64,000 nucleotides of DNA from assembly GCA_035578905.1 (NCBI GenBank), contig JAQJVL010000285.1, forward strand, positions 1,112,193 through 1,176,192. Reading direction: 5' to 3'. A program made the position numbers and the translations under genes. Position 1 is the stretch's first letter. Each line of letters begins with the position of its first letter. Positions 41,550 through 55,700 of this stretch are shown here, piece after piece. Source of the stretch: Stictocephala bisonia. Taxonomy: Eukaryota > Arthropoda > Insecta > Hemiptera > Membracidae. The notes beneath the pieces are model-generated. The model saw only the letters and a list, made by a program, of their open reading frames with translations, was not told the DNA's origin and searched no databases.

Positions 41550-42321
41550 AATTCACGGTCGAGGGTTTTCGGATAATACATTATCTAAATGGATTCTAGG
41601 AACCCCGTACTGTTTAAAAGTTCACGAGGCAGTTGAAGAGTACCTTGATTGTTCCCTGAAATTCAATGAGCAGCACGTGGAGCTCCGAGCTTCAAGAAAA
41701 CGTAGGGATGAATGTGATATTGACAAGTTTACAGAATGGTTGAAACAGTATAACCCATTCACAAAACTGTCTGGGGAACTTGTTTCATTAGAATCTGGTT
41801 TTGTTTCAAACAAAAGTGTAAACTGTGATAACGCTTATGAGTTGGTGTAGCAGAAATGAAAAAGATGAGCAGGAATAAGTTTTGGAGAGATGAAACTACA
41901 CCGAAACGATATGGTTGTTACGCAAGCTACTCACAAGGACAGTTATGGTGCGATCCAAGGCAGTTACTGTTAACCCCCAACAACTTTTCAACCGAATATT
42001 ATGTGAGTGTGACTCCCCAAAACAAAACTGAAAAAGTATTTGGAGTACGAATTAGCTTGCACTCCACCATCAATGTTTGACGATTTATCATTGCGCAAAG
42101 GAACTAAATCGTCATTCACCAAAGTCTTTAGTGAAGGCATTATTGAAGAACTTCCATTCCAACACGCATACACGGTTTTTGATGGTGGCTTTTTGCTGCA
42201 CTATGTACCCTGGCCAAATGAAGCGACGTATGGAGACATAGTTCAAAACTACTGCAGCTTTTTTTTATCCCATTATGGAAGGAACTGCACGGAAAAATTG
42301 AAAATTGCGTCCTATAAATAA
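41550..42321 (+). pseudogene. Uncharacterised multi-copy protein, inverted partial copy
   Basis: Plus-strand copy of the C-terminal half: GRGFSDNTLSKWILGTPYCL, EQHVELRASRKRRDECDIDK, FTEWLKQYNPFTKLSGEL, SLFDD-like MFDDLSLRKGTKSSFTKV, FDGGFLLHYVPWPNEATYGD. At least one shift occurs near 41847 and another near 42040. It retains ~35 bp lost from the minus copy, so the minus copy is not its parent in its present form. Confidence 0.65.
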
Positions 42322-43137
42322 TACATTTATATATAAAACAACTGTATTTTCTTAGTAAGCCAGAGTGTATTCCAATGTTTAAGTCTATATTTGGCAGCGT
42401 TACTACAGTTTTTAAAACTTTATTTCTTTTACACATACCATTACTAACACTTTCATACTAAAACAATATTAAATACAGTGATTGCTATTGTTACATGCTT
42501 TTAAAATAACACACTATTATATGTAGAACCATAGTTAATAGTAGGTCTATGTGCGATAACACGCTAGCTAGTTAGCACGCTGCATGCTGCAACTCAAGAT
42601 AACACCTCCAGCGCGGCGAAACCAGACGTGCGCGCTCCCTTTGCAATGACCCTTAGGGCCTCATACTACCCGATTACCAACACACCAAGGGTATCAATTT
42701 AAAGATAATTATATTTGCTACAATATTTTATGAGCAATGTTTTTATTATAGTTATGTTATAAACAGAATATACAGAAAAAAAACTGCAAACTCGTCACCC
42801 TAATTCATATATTTTTTTTAGTTAATCACTTTGTGGTGCCTTTAATATTAGTTTTACAATAAAAGTGCACTTCATAACATTTGTAGTCCGTCTATAGACC
42901 AAATACAACAAAAAAAATAAAACCATTTTCGGACTAACAACAACTGAGATATGCGCCGTTATAGCGAAAGCTTGCAAATAACAATGTTCAAGGGGGGGTA
43001 GGGGGGGAAGCACAAGGGGGAGAAAGTGGGGACTTTTTGGGAAAAATGTACCTCTTATCATGGTATATCATCAGGGAAAAATCCAGCTTTCCCCTAATTA
43101 GTTGCGAATAAAACCCTTCATTGACTGGGCTATTAGC

Positions 43138-43668
43138 AAGAAACGTTTAGTCGATTGTAGGGATGGGAAATGTAGTTCATCAGACGGAGTTAGTTCACTC
43201 CGGAGTTATAATGACTCGGAACTAGTTCCGCCGGAAGTAGTTCCAAACTCCGAACGTTACGTTCCAGTTCAACGTTGGAGCGAAGCTCAAGTGAGTCGCT
43301 CCGAGTGGATGCGCGCGCATCACGTACTTCACTCCTTTGTTTTGATCGTTCCAACAACTCCGGAACTATGTTAGTTCCATGCAGTGGGGACTGATTATAG
43401 TATTGATGTTTGAACTGTTCAGACGGTGATATCGATTGATGATAAACAAAAATATAAACACACCTTCATTAAGTATATTTATCCAAAACTTATTACAAAA
43501 AACATTGGGAGTATTTTAATTAAATATTAGTGCAGTGCAATATAAATAATAGATTGATATAATCTTATTAATATTATAGAAGGTGCTAGTTACAATGTTT
43601 TCAGTTCATTAAACATGACATTGAAAACTTATTGATTGTGAGTAGGGTAGGCAATAATTTGGTTTAAA
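43138..43668. other. RCC1L upstream region with a GTTCCGGAGT-rich repeat
   Basis: 43155-43385 is rich in repeated AGTTCC/GGAGT/ACTCCGG words and begins GTAGGGATGGGAAATG, reminiscent of hAT-type non-autonomous elements. The inverted end was not convincing. 43386-43668 is AT-rich and should contain the RCC1L promoter and 5' UTR, but no core element can be named. Confidence 0.45.
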
Positions 43669-43795
43669 ATGAATAAACATTTAGGACAACACTTGTTATG
43701 TTTTTGTAAACCTCCAAAGTCTATAAGCATCATTACAAAACGGAATGTTAAAAGGAAAAATCCTTTTGATAAGGATCTTGAATATGAATTGCCTG
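43669..43795 (+). CDS. RCC1L: RCC1L exon 1, start and mitochondrial presequence
   Basis: ATG at 43669. It encodes MNKHLGQHLLCFCKPPKSIS followed by IITKRNVKRKNPFDKDLEYE and LP, basic and poor in acid residues at first, as expected for a mitochondrial import signal. The donor CCTG/GTAAGC leaves phase 1, which fits exon 2. Confidence 0.82.
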
Positions 43796-46700
43796 GTAAG
43801 CTTTCTCAAATTATTAATGTGTATACTTTATTATTAAGTCATATACAATAAGGTGGGTTATAGCAACTCTATTTGATATACTGTAGATGACCTTTATTGA
43901 CATATTGGGTATTTATGCAGTTTCTTGCCACCAAAGAAATTTGGAACATTTTGCTTGAAATGGGTCTAGAATTGGCTGTATTTTCATGAGATATGCTTTT
44001 TATTCCGCGGAAATAATGTATTTTATTGAAAAATTCGAAAAACCAATGTCACAACTTTTAGTATTTTTGTCATATTTCCGTTAATTTAAATGGTATTTTA
44101 ATCATCTTTTTTATTTTGATGTGTTTTTTGGCGCTGAATACAAATTTTAAAACTATTTTGGTCTACAAATATTTCTCGAGATATAACGGAAAAACTACTA
44201 TCGCGGCGGATCGCGATTAGCGGCCATTACGCGAACATTATATACAACAACTATTAATCACAAAAACCGAATTCACCTATATTCCTGCCGGAGTGATGGC
44301 CGGCAGGCTGTCACGGAGGCCAAACGCTTGAATTTAACGCAAATTACGAATTTTTGTTGAGAAAATAGACAATTAGGATAAGTTTGGTTGTGTCAGTAAA
44401 ACATGCATTTTTCGCACTGAAAAAATAATTTTTCTACAAAACCAGTTATATATTTGTGTTCAGCACAAAAATCACGAGAAATGAAAAAAAATTTGTCAAA
44501 AAATCACAATTTTCAAAAAAGTTGGTTTTATCACTATCAGATAAAAAAGTAGTTTACCGATTTTACGCTAAAAAACGAGTTTTCCGCGGATGTAATCAAA
44601 CTCATCAAGAAATATAAACTCATTTTTCAACATTGAATTGTATCTTCAGAGGTGGCAAGAAAGTGCATAATTACCACATATTGTTTATTAGGCATAATTT
44701 TACTGTACATTATTTATCTTGAATGAGCATGTACAATAATCGGTAATTATAACAATTATGCACTTTTCTAACATTTATGCACTCTTTATGACATAACCTA
44801 ACTTATCTTAACTGTCTATTTTCTCAACAAAAATTCATAATTTGCGTTAATTTCGAGTGTTTGGCCTCCGTGACGGCCTGCTGGCCGTCACTCCGGCGGG
44901 AATATAAGTGAATTTGGTTTTTGTGATTAATAGTTGTTGTATATAATGATCGCGTAAAGGCTGCTAATAGCAATCCGGAGGGATAGTAGTTCTTCCGTTA
45001 TATCTCGAGAAATATTTGTAATAGCCCAAAATAGTTTTAAAATTTGTATTCAGCGCAAAAACACATCAAAATAAAAAAAAGATGATTAAAATACCATTAA
45101 AATTAATGGAAATATGACAAAAATACTAAAAGTTGTGACATTGGTGTTTTAGAATTTTTCGGTAAAATATGTTATTTCCGTGGAATAAAAAGCATTTCTC
45201 TTGAAAATAAAGTCCATTCTAGACCCATTTCAAGCAAAATGTTCCACATTTGTTTGGTGGCACGAAACTGCATAAATACCAAAGTTGTGACATTGGTTTT
45301 TTCAAATTTTTAGTTAAAATAAGTTATTTCTGCGGAATAAAAAGCATATCTCGTGAAAATACAGCCAATTCTAGACCCATTTCAAGCAAAATGTTCCAAA
45401 TTTGTTTGGTGGCAAGAAACTGCATAAATAGACCTACTCAATAATCAAATGTTTGCTGACTGTGTTTGAATCCTCAATCTGGCAAACAGCGTAATTAGGC
45501 TATTGATTTGTGTTACTGAATTGGCAAACAGCAAATCAATAATGAATGCTGCTTAGGCACGGGCACTAACAACTGTTATTATAGTAATAACACCCTACGA
45601 CAACATGTATCATACCTATGGATTCTACGATAGTTATCGGTTAAAGTGATATGCTTGAATCATAAATTGTTTAATCAACGATCGGGGTCGTCTTCATTAA
45701 TTGCATGATGTAACTGTATCTTATACAGATAGAATTTGTTTTTATTTAGAATTTTAATATGGGAGTCATCTCCATTAATCTCATTTAATATAATGTTTCT
45801 TATAAGGGTGGAATTTATATTTGGAATATATAAGTACCGTACTGAAGAAGGTGGAACTGCACATACCCGTGATTCCTACTTATTTTCAACAAACTCACAA
45901 AATACATCTAGTTGTTGCTCCTGGGTCATAGAAGGGCAATCTGTTTATTTTGCATCATTAATGCTTCCTGTGGTTTTAAATTTATGTATCAATTAACTGT
46001 CTAATGTATTTTCAGGAAGTTGGGTGGTCAGGGAACATCTAATTAAATCTTCTTTCATTTTCATGGTAATTTTCATATGATATCCCAAAAAGTAATATCA
46101 ATGGGACTTCTTACCAAAATTTAAATAAATTACTTCACTTTGTTATCTTTTAAATAGACAAAAACCTAAGATGTACTAGTTGGTAAAAATAAGTAAGAAA
46201 AATGCTGACGTGTGTAGATACACAGTTGCTTTTATTTTTTTCACCAGGCCTTTTATCTCCAGGAATTCCAATACCATTGCGATAGTGAAAGTTGTTTTAA
46301 AAGGCATTGTTGCTAAAAACGATTAGGTTTCCTATTTTATAATTAGCAAAACATTTTACTGGAGCTAAAATGATTACTACTAATCTATTGGTACTGTTGA
46401 AATGTTATATTAAATCATGATGTATTTTCTTTGAAAATCTTTCAGTGGCATCATTGTTATTAATATTTAGTGAAAATCTGTTAAATATTTCTCACATTGA
46501 AAATGGTATATAACCCTTTTGAGTTTTAAATACACCATTGTTTTCAGGGTAAAAAGGCAATGTTAATAGAAATGTTTTATTTTTATTTTATTTTATTTAT
46601 TTACGGCATACACCATTTTACATACATGACATACATGTTACATAACAATAATAATTAATAACTATAATAATAATAAGTAACAACAATAATAAATAACTAT

Positions 46701-49700
46701 AATAACAAACAGCAATGATAATACGTGCTATAATAATAAACAACAATAACGATACTGAAAACACTATGACAATTAATAACCATAAGAATAACAACGAATG
46801 ATAAATAGCTTTGATAATAAATAACTTCAATAATATATAGTACATTCTGAACACTGAGACTGAATCTAATACAGTATACATGCCAATTCTAGTACTGCAA
46901 CAGACTAGATACAAAGTTATGAGCCTGCCTTTTAAAATTCTGAGGGGACGGTTCGAAGAACTTCAATTGGGAAGCATTACCCAAACGCAGGATGGGGCGA
47001 ACAAGTGACACATACAAGATTTTGATTGTTCCAGGAGTGAAGGCAACTCTTGAAGCACAGGTGACAAGGCCAAGAACCTTATTAGCTTTTGCACAAGCCT
47101 TGGCTATATGTTCACCAGGATCCATATTGGGAGTGAAGTACAAACCCAAGTCCTTTATCACATGAACTCTCTTCAGCTGGGTTCCATGAAGATGGTAGTC
47201 GAAGGATTGCAGAAGTTTTGTTCTGCCAAAGGTCATCACTTGGCACTTGGCTGCATTCAAATGAAGATCATTCTCGCGACACCACACATTAATCCTGTCC
47301 AAATCCATTTGGAGAGTGAGCTGAAGACACTTCCAGAAAAATCTTACATCATCAGCAAAGAGCAAAAACTTGCAGTTGAGGTACATAGCAATGTCATTAA
47401 CAAAGAGGCTGAACAGGAATGGTCCTAAGAGTGAGCCCTGAGGTACTCCTGATGTAACATAGACGATAGAATCAGAGACATGGCCAGCAAACCTCACACG
47501 AAGAGTTCATCCTGTCAAGTAGCTCCGGAACCATTGAAGAAGAGGACCTGACACTCCAAGTGCCTTTATTTTGGAGATGAGATGATCATGACTGACTCTA
47601 TCACAAACGCCTTTGCGAAGTCCAAGTAAATGCAGTCGACCTGGTGATACTGCGAAAAGGCAGAGTACACATAATTTGTGAAGACGCAGAGGTTGGTAAC
47701 TGTAGATCTTCCAATGCGGAATCCATACTGCTCAGGTATGATAACATTCTTGAATGCAAAGGACAGAACATCAAGCACTAAGCTCTCGAAGACTTTTGCG
47801 ACAACAGATTGGATTGCAATAGGTCTATAATTCTTCACGTCACACGCATCGCCAGACTTGTGAACAGGCACCAGAAACCCAGGTTTGAGTACATCAGGGA
47901 AGATTCCTTTTTTCATGAGTTGATTAAAGTAGGTAGAGAGATGAGGGGCAATGACAGAGCTGCATGCTTTCAGAATTGCAGGCGTTAAATTATCTGGCCC
48001 AGCAACCTTTTTACAGTCAAGACAGAGAAGCTTTTCTTCTACCTCAAGTGCAGACACAAGCAAAGTTGAGATATTAACATTAGTTTTATATTCATATTCA
48101 GTAGGGTTGGATGATGGAGGTGCATAAACAGTCGAGAAGTAGTCAGAGAACAGCTCACTCATCAGCAATGGTTTATCAACCGAGACCCCATCGAAGTGGA
48201 GTCTGCCAGGAATCGGGTTGACCTTACAAAGAGTCTTCATATGACCCCAAAAGCTCTTAGGGTTGTCCTTCACTCCGAGGTCAATACTTCTCAGATAATT
48301 ATTGTGACATGCTCTACTGTCCGCACAGAAATTATGGATACTCGAGTTCACGATACCATATCTCCGAAACGGTCTGTTCGATTTTAACGAAAAACCTATC
48401 AAATTAAAGGAAATATTGTCAATTTTTTATACTACGAAGTTTCGATTTTTTACGTAGCTTTTATAATTTATAAGACGGAAAAAGTGGAAAAATAATCGGC
48501 ATTTTTCACAATCTTTTTGGAAATCTCAACTTAAGGCAATTATTACAAAATATCTATGAAAACGTATCAGCTTCAAATTTTAATAGCTTATATGAAGGTT
48601 ACTTACAAACACTTTTGTAGAGTTTCATAATTTTAACGTTATTATTTTTTTATGTTCTTGTAAATTTTGTAACCTTTGTTAACTTTGTTATCTTGGGTTT
48701 AAAATTCTCCCAGCTCAAACAGTGTTTTGACTATCAATTGATTGTATGAACGAAAAATATAGTGTCTACAGAATATGATGTAATAGTGATTTGTGATGGC
48801 AATTTATATTTGTTAAAACGTTTTTATTCCCGCGCGAGGGGCTGGTACGCAGGGAAACGCGCCGGGGATAGCTCGGGTTCTCCCACAAAACGAGTGCGAT
48901 GTTGCCGGAATGCTATAGAACGGGTTGGTGACTCAGACCAACCTTCCCTTAAACTAGCAAACTTCACCCTGTCATTAACCTCTGTGTGCACCGAACGGCA
49001 ACATCGTACTTCGTTTTCAGTAGAAAAATCTGTAAGTCTACTCTTAACCATTTTGATTTACCAATTTAAATTAACCATTTAAATTAATCAATTTGATTTA
49101 AACTCACAAATTGAAAATCTAGCTCTACCTAAGGATGAAGGAGGTGAGATAAAGCAAAAAGTTATAGGGCCAAAGTTGTAGATCGTCTCAAATCAGATGC
49201 AGAAAATGGTGTTAGTTTTGCTGTAGAACCGTTCAGTTAGCTGCTACAGTCCAATTAAAGAAACACTGTTTTTTGCACTAAAAAGGCTGCCATATTTGAT
49301 TTACAAAGAATTGTTCAAAATCCCTTCTTATTGCACATCTACAACATAAGACCTTTGACTGTACAAAATTTCAGCCTCGTAGGCTTAGTACTTTTTTAGT
49401 TACAGCGATGAGTGAATGAGTCAGTGGTATTTGCCTTATATAGGTATAGATTAAGATAAAACAGATTTGACTGATCATAGAGGTAATGTCTCTCAGATCA
49501 ATAAACTTGTCTATTGTCCATATCCACCCATCCACACAATGTTTGCTGTAATCATTGATTTTAAAAGCACATAGATTGATTTCTCATCCAATGTTAAATT
49601 AAATTATTAGCTGTGTAAATGTAATGCAGTTTAAAAAGCCGTAGTGATAAACCTCACTAACTAACCAAATTACTAGCACAAATATTCATTACATGAGATT

Positions 49701-52700
49701 ATATATTCATTTGTTATTATTTTCCAATAGTTTTTCAGTACTCTGTCGGGTCTAGCAGCGACAGAAGAGTTTACGTTTGGGGTTTATCAGAACATGGAGC
49801 TTTAGGAAATAGATTACATTTACGAAAGTTTACAAATAGAATTTTGGAATACCATCATAAACCTTTGAGACACACATTTGCAGAACAGCACAAGGTAAGA
49901 ATTAATTATTTATTTATTATACGGTAAAGTCATTTTACAATGTTTCAATATTGTAGGCCCTTTGGCACAATTCACTTTCCTTACAAATGTTATGAAGTTT
50001 TAATTAAGCGATTATTTAATATTTTTTAGATTTGTTTAGTACAGTAACCCCTCTCTTATCCGGATCTCCCATATCCGGACCCTCCGATATCCGGACGCGA
50101 TTTTGAAAAATGCAAAAATTCAAAAAACACTCTAGGAGGCCAATGTTTGTTGACCAAGTACTGTATGTAGTCGCGATCGATGTTTGTAGGCTGGTTAGTA
50201 GGCGCCGGATTCCAAGAAAGTGGACGGGAGGGTTGTGCGATGTGCACGTGCGCGAGCAAGGTAACAATACTGTAATTACAATGTAATTTGTAATTTGTAA
50301 TTACAATGTAATACAATTTGTAACAGTATGTAAAACAATACTGACTCGCGAAACAATACTGTAATAGAACTCCCCCCCTCCCATCCGACCCAACCCACCC
50401 CAACACCCCACTGCGTGGTGACTACGCTACACCTGCGTCAGTAGTCAGTGCTGTCTTTGTTGTGCCCGAGTGACATTGTCTTTGTTTTGTACTGTTCGTT
50501 TTAGTTTCGGGAAGGAAGAGTGCTAGAGGCGAATAAGTTGTTATGGCCGAAAAAAGAAAAAAGATTGTCATTACGATGGAGGAAAAACTTAACGCGTTTA
50601 AAACGTTTGCTAAGCGGGGTGAAAGTGCAAATAAGATAGCGAGTGATATGGGAGTGGGGACTAGTACAGTGAGTGACCTGGAAAAAATCCTGTGAAAAAA
50701 TAGAAAAATGGTGTTCTAACCAGGCATCAAGTTCAGGAATAAAAAAGTGCAAAATGATGAAAACAGCTGTGAATGACAAAGTGAACGAAGCATGGTTTTT
50801 GTGGTTTATTCAATGTAGATCAAAAGGACTGCCCGTGTCTGGACCCATTTTGCAAGAAAAGGCGCTTCAATTTAATAAGGAAATCGGAAAGTAGATCCCA
50901 ATTTCAAAGCCAGTGAGGGGTGGTTGGAAAAGTGGAAGAATCGACATGGGGTAAGAAAGCTTCAAATAAGCGGGAGAAAAGTTGTCAGCAAATGAAAACG
51001 CTGTGGGAGAGTTTAAAATGTTTTACACAAGCTGCTTGACGAGGAAGGAATCAGCGGGGGACCAGTTATACAACTGTGACGAAAGTGGTTTTGAACTTTA
51101 AAATGCTACCTAGCTGCACTCTGGCTTCCAAGGAAAGAAAGTTAGCGCTCCAGGTTATAAGAAGAAATAGGAGAGGGTTACAATAATGGCCTGCAGCAAC
51201 CGTCACAGGAAACAATAAACTCAAACTTTGCATGATTGGAAAATCAAATAAACCAAGGGCGTTTTTAAAAAACTTCAAAGATCAGTCGACATTACCGGTG
51301 TGGTACAGAGGACAAAAAAGCGCTTGGATGAACTCTGCGATCTTCAAAGAATGGTTTAACAATCAGTTCGTTCCCGTCTGTGGAAAAGTATGCTGAAAAA
51401 AACAAGTTGCCAAGGAAGGCTCTTTTATTGCTTGACAACGCCCCTTCACACCCGTCTGCAGATGAACTGAGAAGTGGAGAAATAAAGTGCGTGTTTTTGC
51501 CACCCAACGTTACCCTCTTTGTGTCAGCCCATGGATCAGGGGGGTCCTTGAAACACTTAAGCGTTTGTATCGTCGTAAGCTACTGACAATCATTATTGAG
51601 GGCAATGGATGTGGGAAAGAGTGTTTTCTGAGTGCCTTAAAGACACTGACATGCTGGATGTTGCCTTGAGGATTTCTAGCGCTTGGGAAAGAGCTCAAAC
51701 CGATAACGTTGGTTAAAATCTTGGAAAAAGCTGTTAGATCACAAAGTAGACCAAGATTATAGCAAAGAAGAAGGAAAAGAAGAAGAAAACCTGCAATGAC
51801 CAAAACAGGTGAAGAAATCGTTCAACTTCTTAGAAACGTTTTCCTGGTTTTTGACGACATAGACAGTGACGCAGTGAGTGAGTGGGAGAAGGAAGACGAA
51901 ATCCAGGAGTTTACTGACAGTGACATCATTGACTTAGTGAACACAGGACCCCCCTCCTGACGACGTGGAAGAAGAAGACCAGAAAACAACCATGACGCAC
52001 AGTGAGGCTTTCCAGGCCATCGAAACAGCTGATCGAGTTATCGAGAAACATGAGGAAGCAACGGGAACCGATCTTCTGCTTTTTGTGGTGGAGAGATATT
52101 ACGTCAAAGAAGCGAGTTCATCGAGCCAAACAAGCCACAATAAACATAGTTTTTGTCCAAAAACTAACTGTTTAGTACAAAGTAAGAGCTGTTCTTGTGG
52201 TTTAATTTTATTTTACTCTTTTATTCAGTACTGTATTTTTGTTCATTACTGTACTTTTCTTATTTTTATTTCATTTCTTTATGCTAAAGCTGTAGGATAA
52301 AATTATATTACTCTATGTACTGTACTCCACTGTACTGTATTACGTAATATTTTTGAGTTTTGATGTTACGTACTGTATTAAAGTGTTATTAGTACAAAAA
52401 TACTGTTGTTTTATTTAATAAACAACGTTTCTGTATTTAAGGCTTACTAAAATTGAGTACCGTAGTTGTTGTACAGTATTAATTTGTTTTCTTATTAAAA
52501 AAAAAATGTTTCTCTCATATCCGGATTTTTTGTTATCCGGATCGGCCGGCGCCACATTAGTCCGGATATGAGAGGGTTTACTGTATTTTAAACACCAAAC
52601 AATTTTTAAAACCAAAGCTAATGGATGAACCTAAAATTATGACAATGATTGTATTGTTATTCATGTCATTATTTTCTTGCAGTGACTATGGAGTGTAAAG

Positions 52701-55700
52701 CACTTAAAACAGGTTATATCTTGCTTTGGGAGGATGGCCACAAGATTTTAAATTAGAAACCTGGCATATGAGGCCAAACTCATGAAAGAGCATTAAAGTA
52801 CTGCCCTTGTCATTGATTTGAGGTATGTTTGATGTTTCAGGTTGTTGATGTTGCTTGCGGTTATGGGTTTTACGTTGTTTGCTGTCAATACCAAACAGAA
52901 ATATAAAATTATTTGGCTGTGGCATCAACACTGACTCCCAAGTTGGTAAGGAATCACTTTTAAAATAAAATAAAATAAATAAATATAATTTTTCTTGTCA
53001 TTAAACTTTACAGCAATAGACAACGTCAGGTTACAAATATTTACAAATGTACAACAAATATCTGTTACAAACAGCATGTTTCAAATTCCTACACTAAGCA
53101 ATCATCTTACACTAAGCAATGAAAATTATATTCTAACAAATTACATTTAACATTTAAGAATCCACTAACACTGCAGTAAGTTATAAAAAATCAGGTTACA
53201 AATATCTGTACATGTTTATAACGAAAAAGACATACATAGGCTACAACTGAGACAAATTTCTAAACAAAGTAATCATTTCAAATAACCCAATTCTGAATTA
53301 TATATATTACAATTTACCCTTTAATTAAACCCTCAACTGGCAATGTTGGTTCTAAGAGACACAAGACAATTTGCACTGCTGTACTGGCAACCCACTTCAG
53401 TGTACCTTCAAATCAGTGCATAGTCAGCAGCCTTTGTAGTTAGCAGTATTGTAGTTTATTTGTTTTGGCCTGGAGCGACTTGTAAATTGAAATTTTAAAA
53501 ATGATTCGGGTCTCTGATACCCAATGTCACAGTTGAGTTACTTATTTTGCAAAGCATTTTTTTAAAATTATTTTTGTTGTGTGTGTAAAATAGCATTATC
53601 ATTCCATAATTTGTCTTTAAATGATCATATTACTCAGATAATATTAGATAAATGCTGGAAGACAGTGCAAATGATCATGACACTTCTTTTAAAATAAATA
53701 CTGATGATAAGGTAGATAATATTGGAGATCCTGTTGAATATTATAAAAATAGTTTCTTAATTATAACAGTTATATGTTTAATAGAAATTATCTTTTGTGA
53801 AACCCTTTGGCTTGAGGAAGGTAAATATGGTTTACTGAAATCATCCACCATAATATTTTGTACTTAAAATCAAATTTGTGCTGTTTGATGTCCACTTATT
53901 TTAAATGTCAGAAACTAACTTATTTATCTAACTTGTCAAATAAACAAACATCTACCAACTATTTATATGGCAGTGGAAGGAATAAATGAAAGTGGTCAAA
54001 GAAAGCTCATGAGTGTTGATCAAGGGCACCTACATATACAGTAATATAATACCATGACTGAATTTTCCACAAAGAATTTATCCAGATAAAATTTGTGGTA
54101 GTAATCTTGCAAAAACTTGAAGCCTGAGAATGTATTATGTATGATCAATGAGATAGTTAAGCATAAATGAAAAATTAGATAAAATCAGATTAAAATATAA
54201 AATACCAGAAAAAGCACTGACATAGAAATGAGGGTAGTTGGTCTGCTTATTTCACAGTCATGTTTTAAATCAAACTACAAGGATCAAACTGTATGAAAAT
54301 GGCTTTGTAGTTGAGATATAATTAGAGCGACAACTTCCCTGAAACATATTTTAACTCTGCTGTAATCTTTAAGATTTGACTATAAACAAGACTCCTGTTG
54401 GTAAACCAGCTGGATTTCCTGGCTCTTCAAGATGATTGTCCAGAATTATCAAATGAATTATTACTGCTTATGAGAACAAGTATGTTGAGAAATGCTTGTC
54501 CAATTTTTTGGAAGATGTGAAATAAAACGGCCACATATAACTTGAAAATCATTATTTTGGCAGGTACAGAAACTTGTTTCTTCTTCAAATAGATATAGAG
54601 AAGTTGAGACTTCATAGTATGATTTTTAAGTGACATGAAACGGTTTTCTTTATTCGGTCAAGAACAAATCAGTTGTATGCTATCATCTATACACCATGCA
54701 GAAGAAACCAAAAAAACCATAAATAATTAGGTTTTACAACTCCACAACGATAGTGTGGAAATACTCTAGGCTATTAAATTCAGGCCGGTGAAAAGCTACA
54801 ACGCTTCAGTTTCCAGAAAAATTTCAGCTGGGCACTTGTGCAGCCACATTTGTAAAATAAATACCTCCAAAAGAACTAAGGTCTGTAATCGGTGGGTTAC
54901 TAAAAAGACACACCAAGGCAAGAAGTTAGAGTTGGTGAAAAAATAAAAAATGTGAACTGTGACCAAAAGGAAAAGAGAAAAACACAATTTGTGAGTGTTC
55001 CATGCAATAGGTCTTACTGTTATGTAGAGCTGACTTGCATGCTCAGTGTTGCAGAAGCAACGGAAAGGCAAGTTGAAAATATAGTCTAAGAATTCACATG
55101 CAGAATGTTTACATTATGTTGTATTACCAAATTTTTAATTTTTATCACTCTTAACTATATCATTAGCACATGTAATGATTTAGTTATGTTTTAATTTTAA
55201 ATATTGCTAATAATAAGGAAAAAATTGTTTATGTTACTATTTTTCTATTTAAGTTTTAACATATTTACTATGCAGTTAAATAAATATTATTCATATTTGT
55301 TGTAAAAAAAATATTACTATAATTATGATTACTTTACATGAGGCAAACTGTGAGATTGTGAGATCGAACCAGAATTCTACATTTACTGTTAATATTTACA
55401 AGTAATAAACACGTCAGACCCAAACACTACCAGTAGAGGGTCATTAAAAAGGAAAAGGTATATCCACTTTAACTGATATTAATGCATTTAATATGCAATC
55501 ATTGAGATTTGTTATAAAACTGCTGGATGTAATTCAATCCGTACTCTAGATTTTCATCTAAAAAATTTGCGTAATTTTTACACTTAGGTAGTTTTTAAAG
55601 CCATTGTGAATCAATGGCACAGCCCTATTCACTAACTGGAACCTGCACAAAACATAAGTTGTAATAAGACAGGGTCTATTGTACCATATTCTGAAATCGA

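Larger units (their letters stand above)
39572..41550 (-). pseudogene. Uncharacterised multi-copy arthropod protein, minus copy, broken
   Basis: Read right to left: VTFDQSFFFKSSVIVQNSD, VRLGGFHLIMSFMGSVGRIM, EGSGLEKLWETVYGNNTVNH, then NHEKDMEISF, interrupted by the minisatellite (40696-41090). It resumes with RTAKLWINLLTCVDLMLRF, FAERTGNWYIQLHTCLEFLP, KEEFEVFTRKGYFTVRRKGY, GRGFSDNTLSKWILGTPYCL and FDGGFLLHYVPWPNEATYGD. Several shifts and stops separate the pieces. I recognise the order (RLGGFH-LMSF, AERTGNW, LTHGRG-like, VIDGGFLLHR-like) from a large family of uncharacterised, often multi-copy invertebrate proteins, probably transposon-borne. No function is assigned. The upstream N-terminus is missing. 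Confidence 0.65.
38731..43137. repeat. Large inverted repeat, ~1.57 kb arms, 1.25 kb spacer
   Basis: Left arm 38731-40296 and right arm 41550-43137 are inverted copies with small indels. For example, ~35 bp present at 41641-41675 is missing from the left arm near 40201. The arms carry the C-terminal half and 3' flank of an uncharacterised gene. The spacer carries its N-terminal half in the minus orientation plus a minisatellite. Arm ends share TTGACTGGGCTAT-AGCA. Confidence 0.85.

Noticed and set aside
47108..47428. 106-codon plus-strand ORF
   Set aside because: It is the antisense shadow of the LINE reverse transcriptase.
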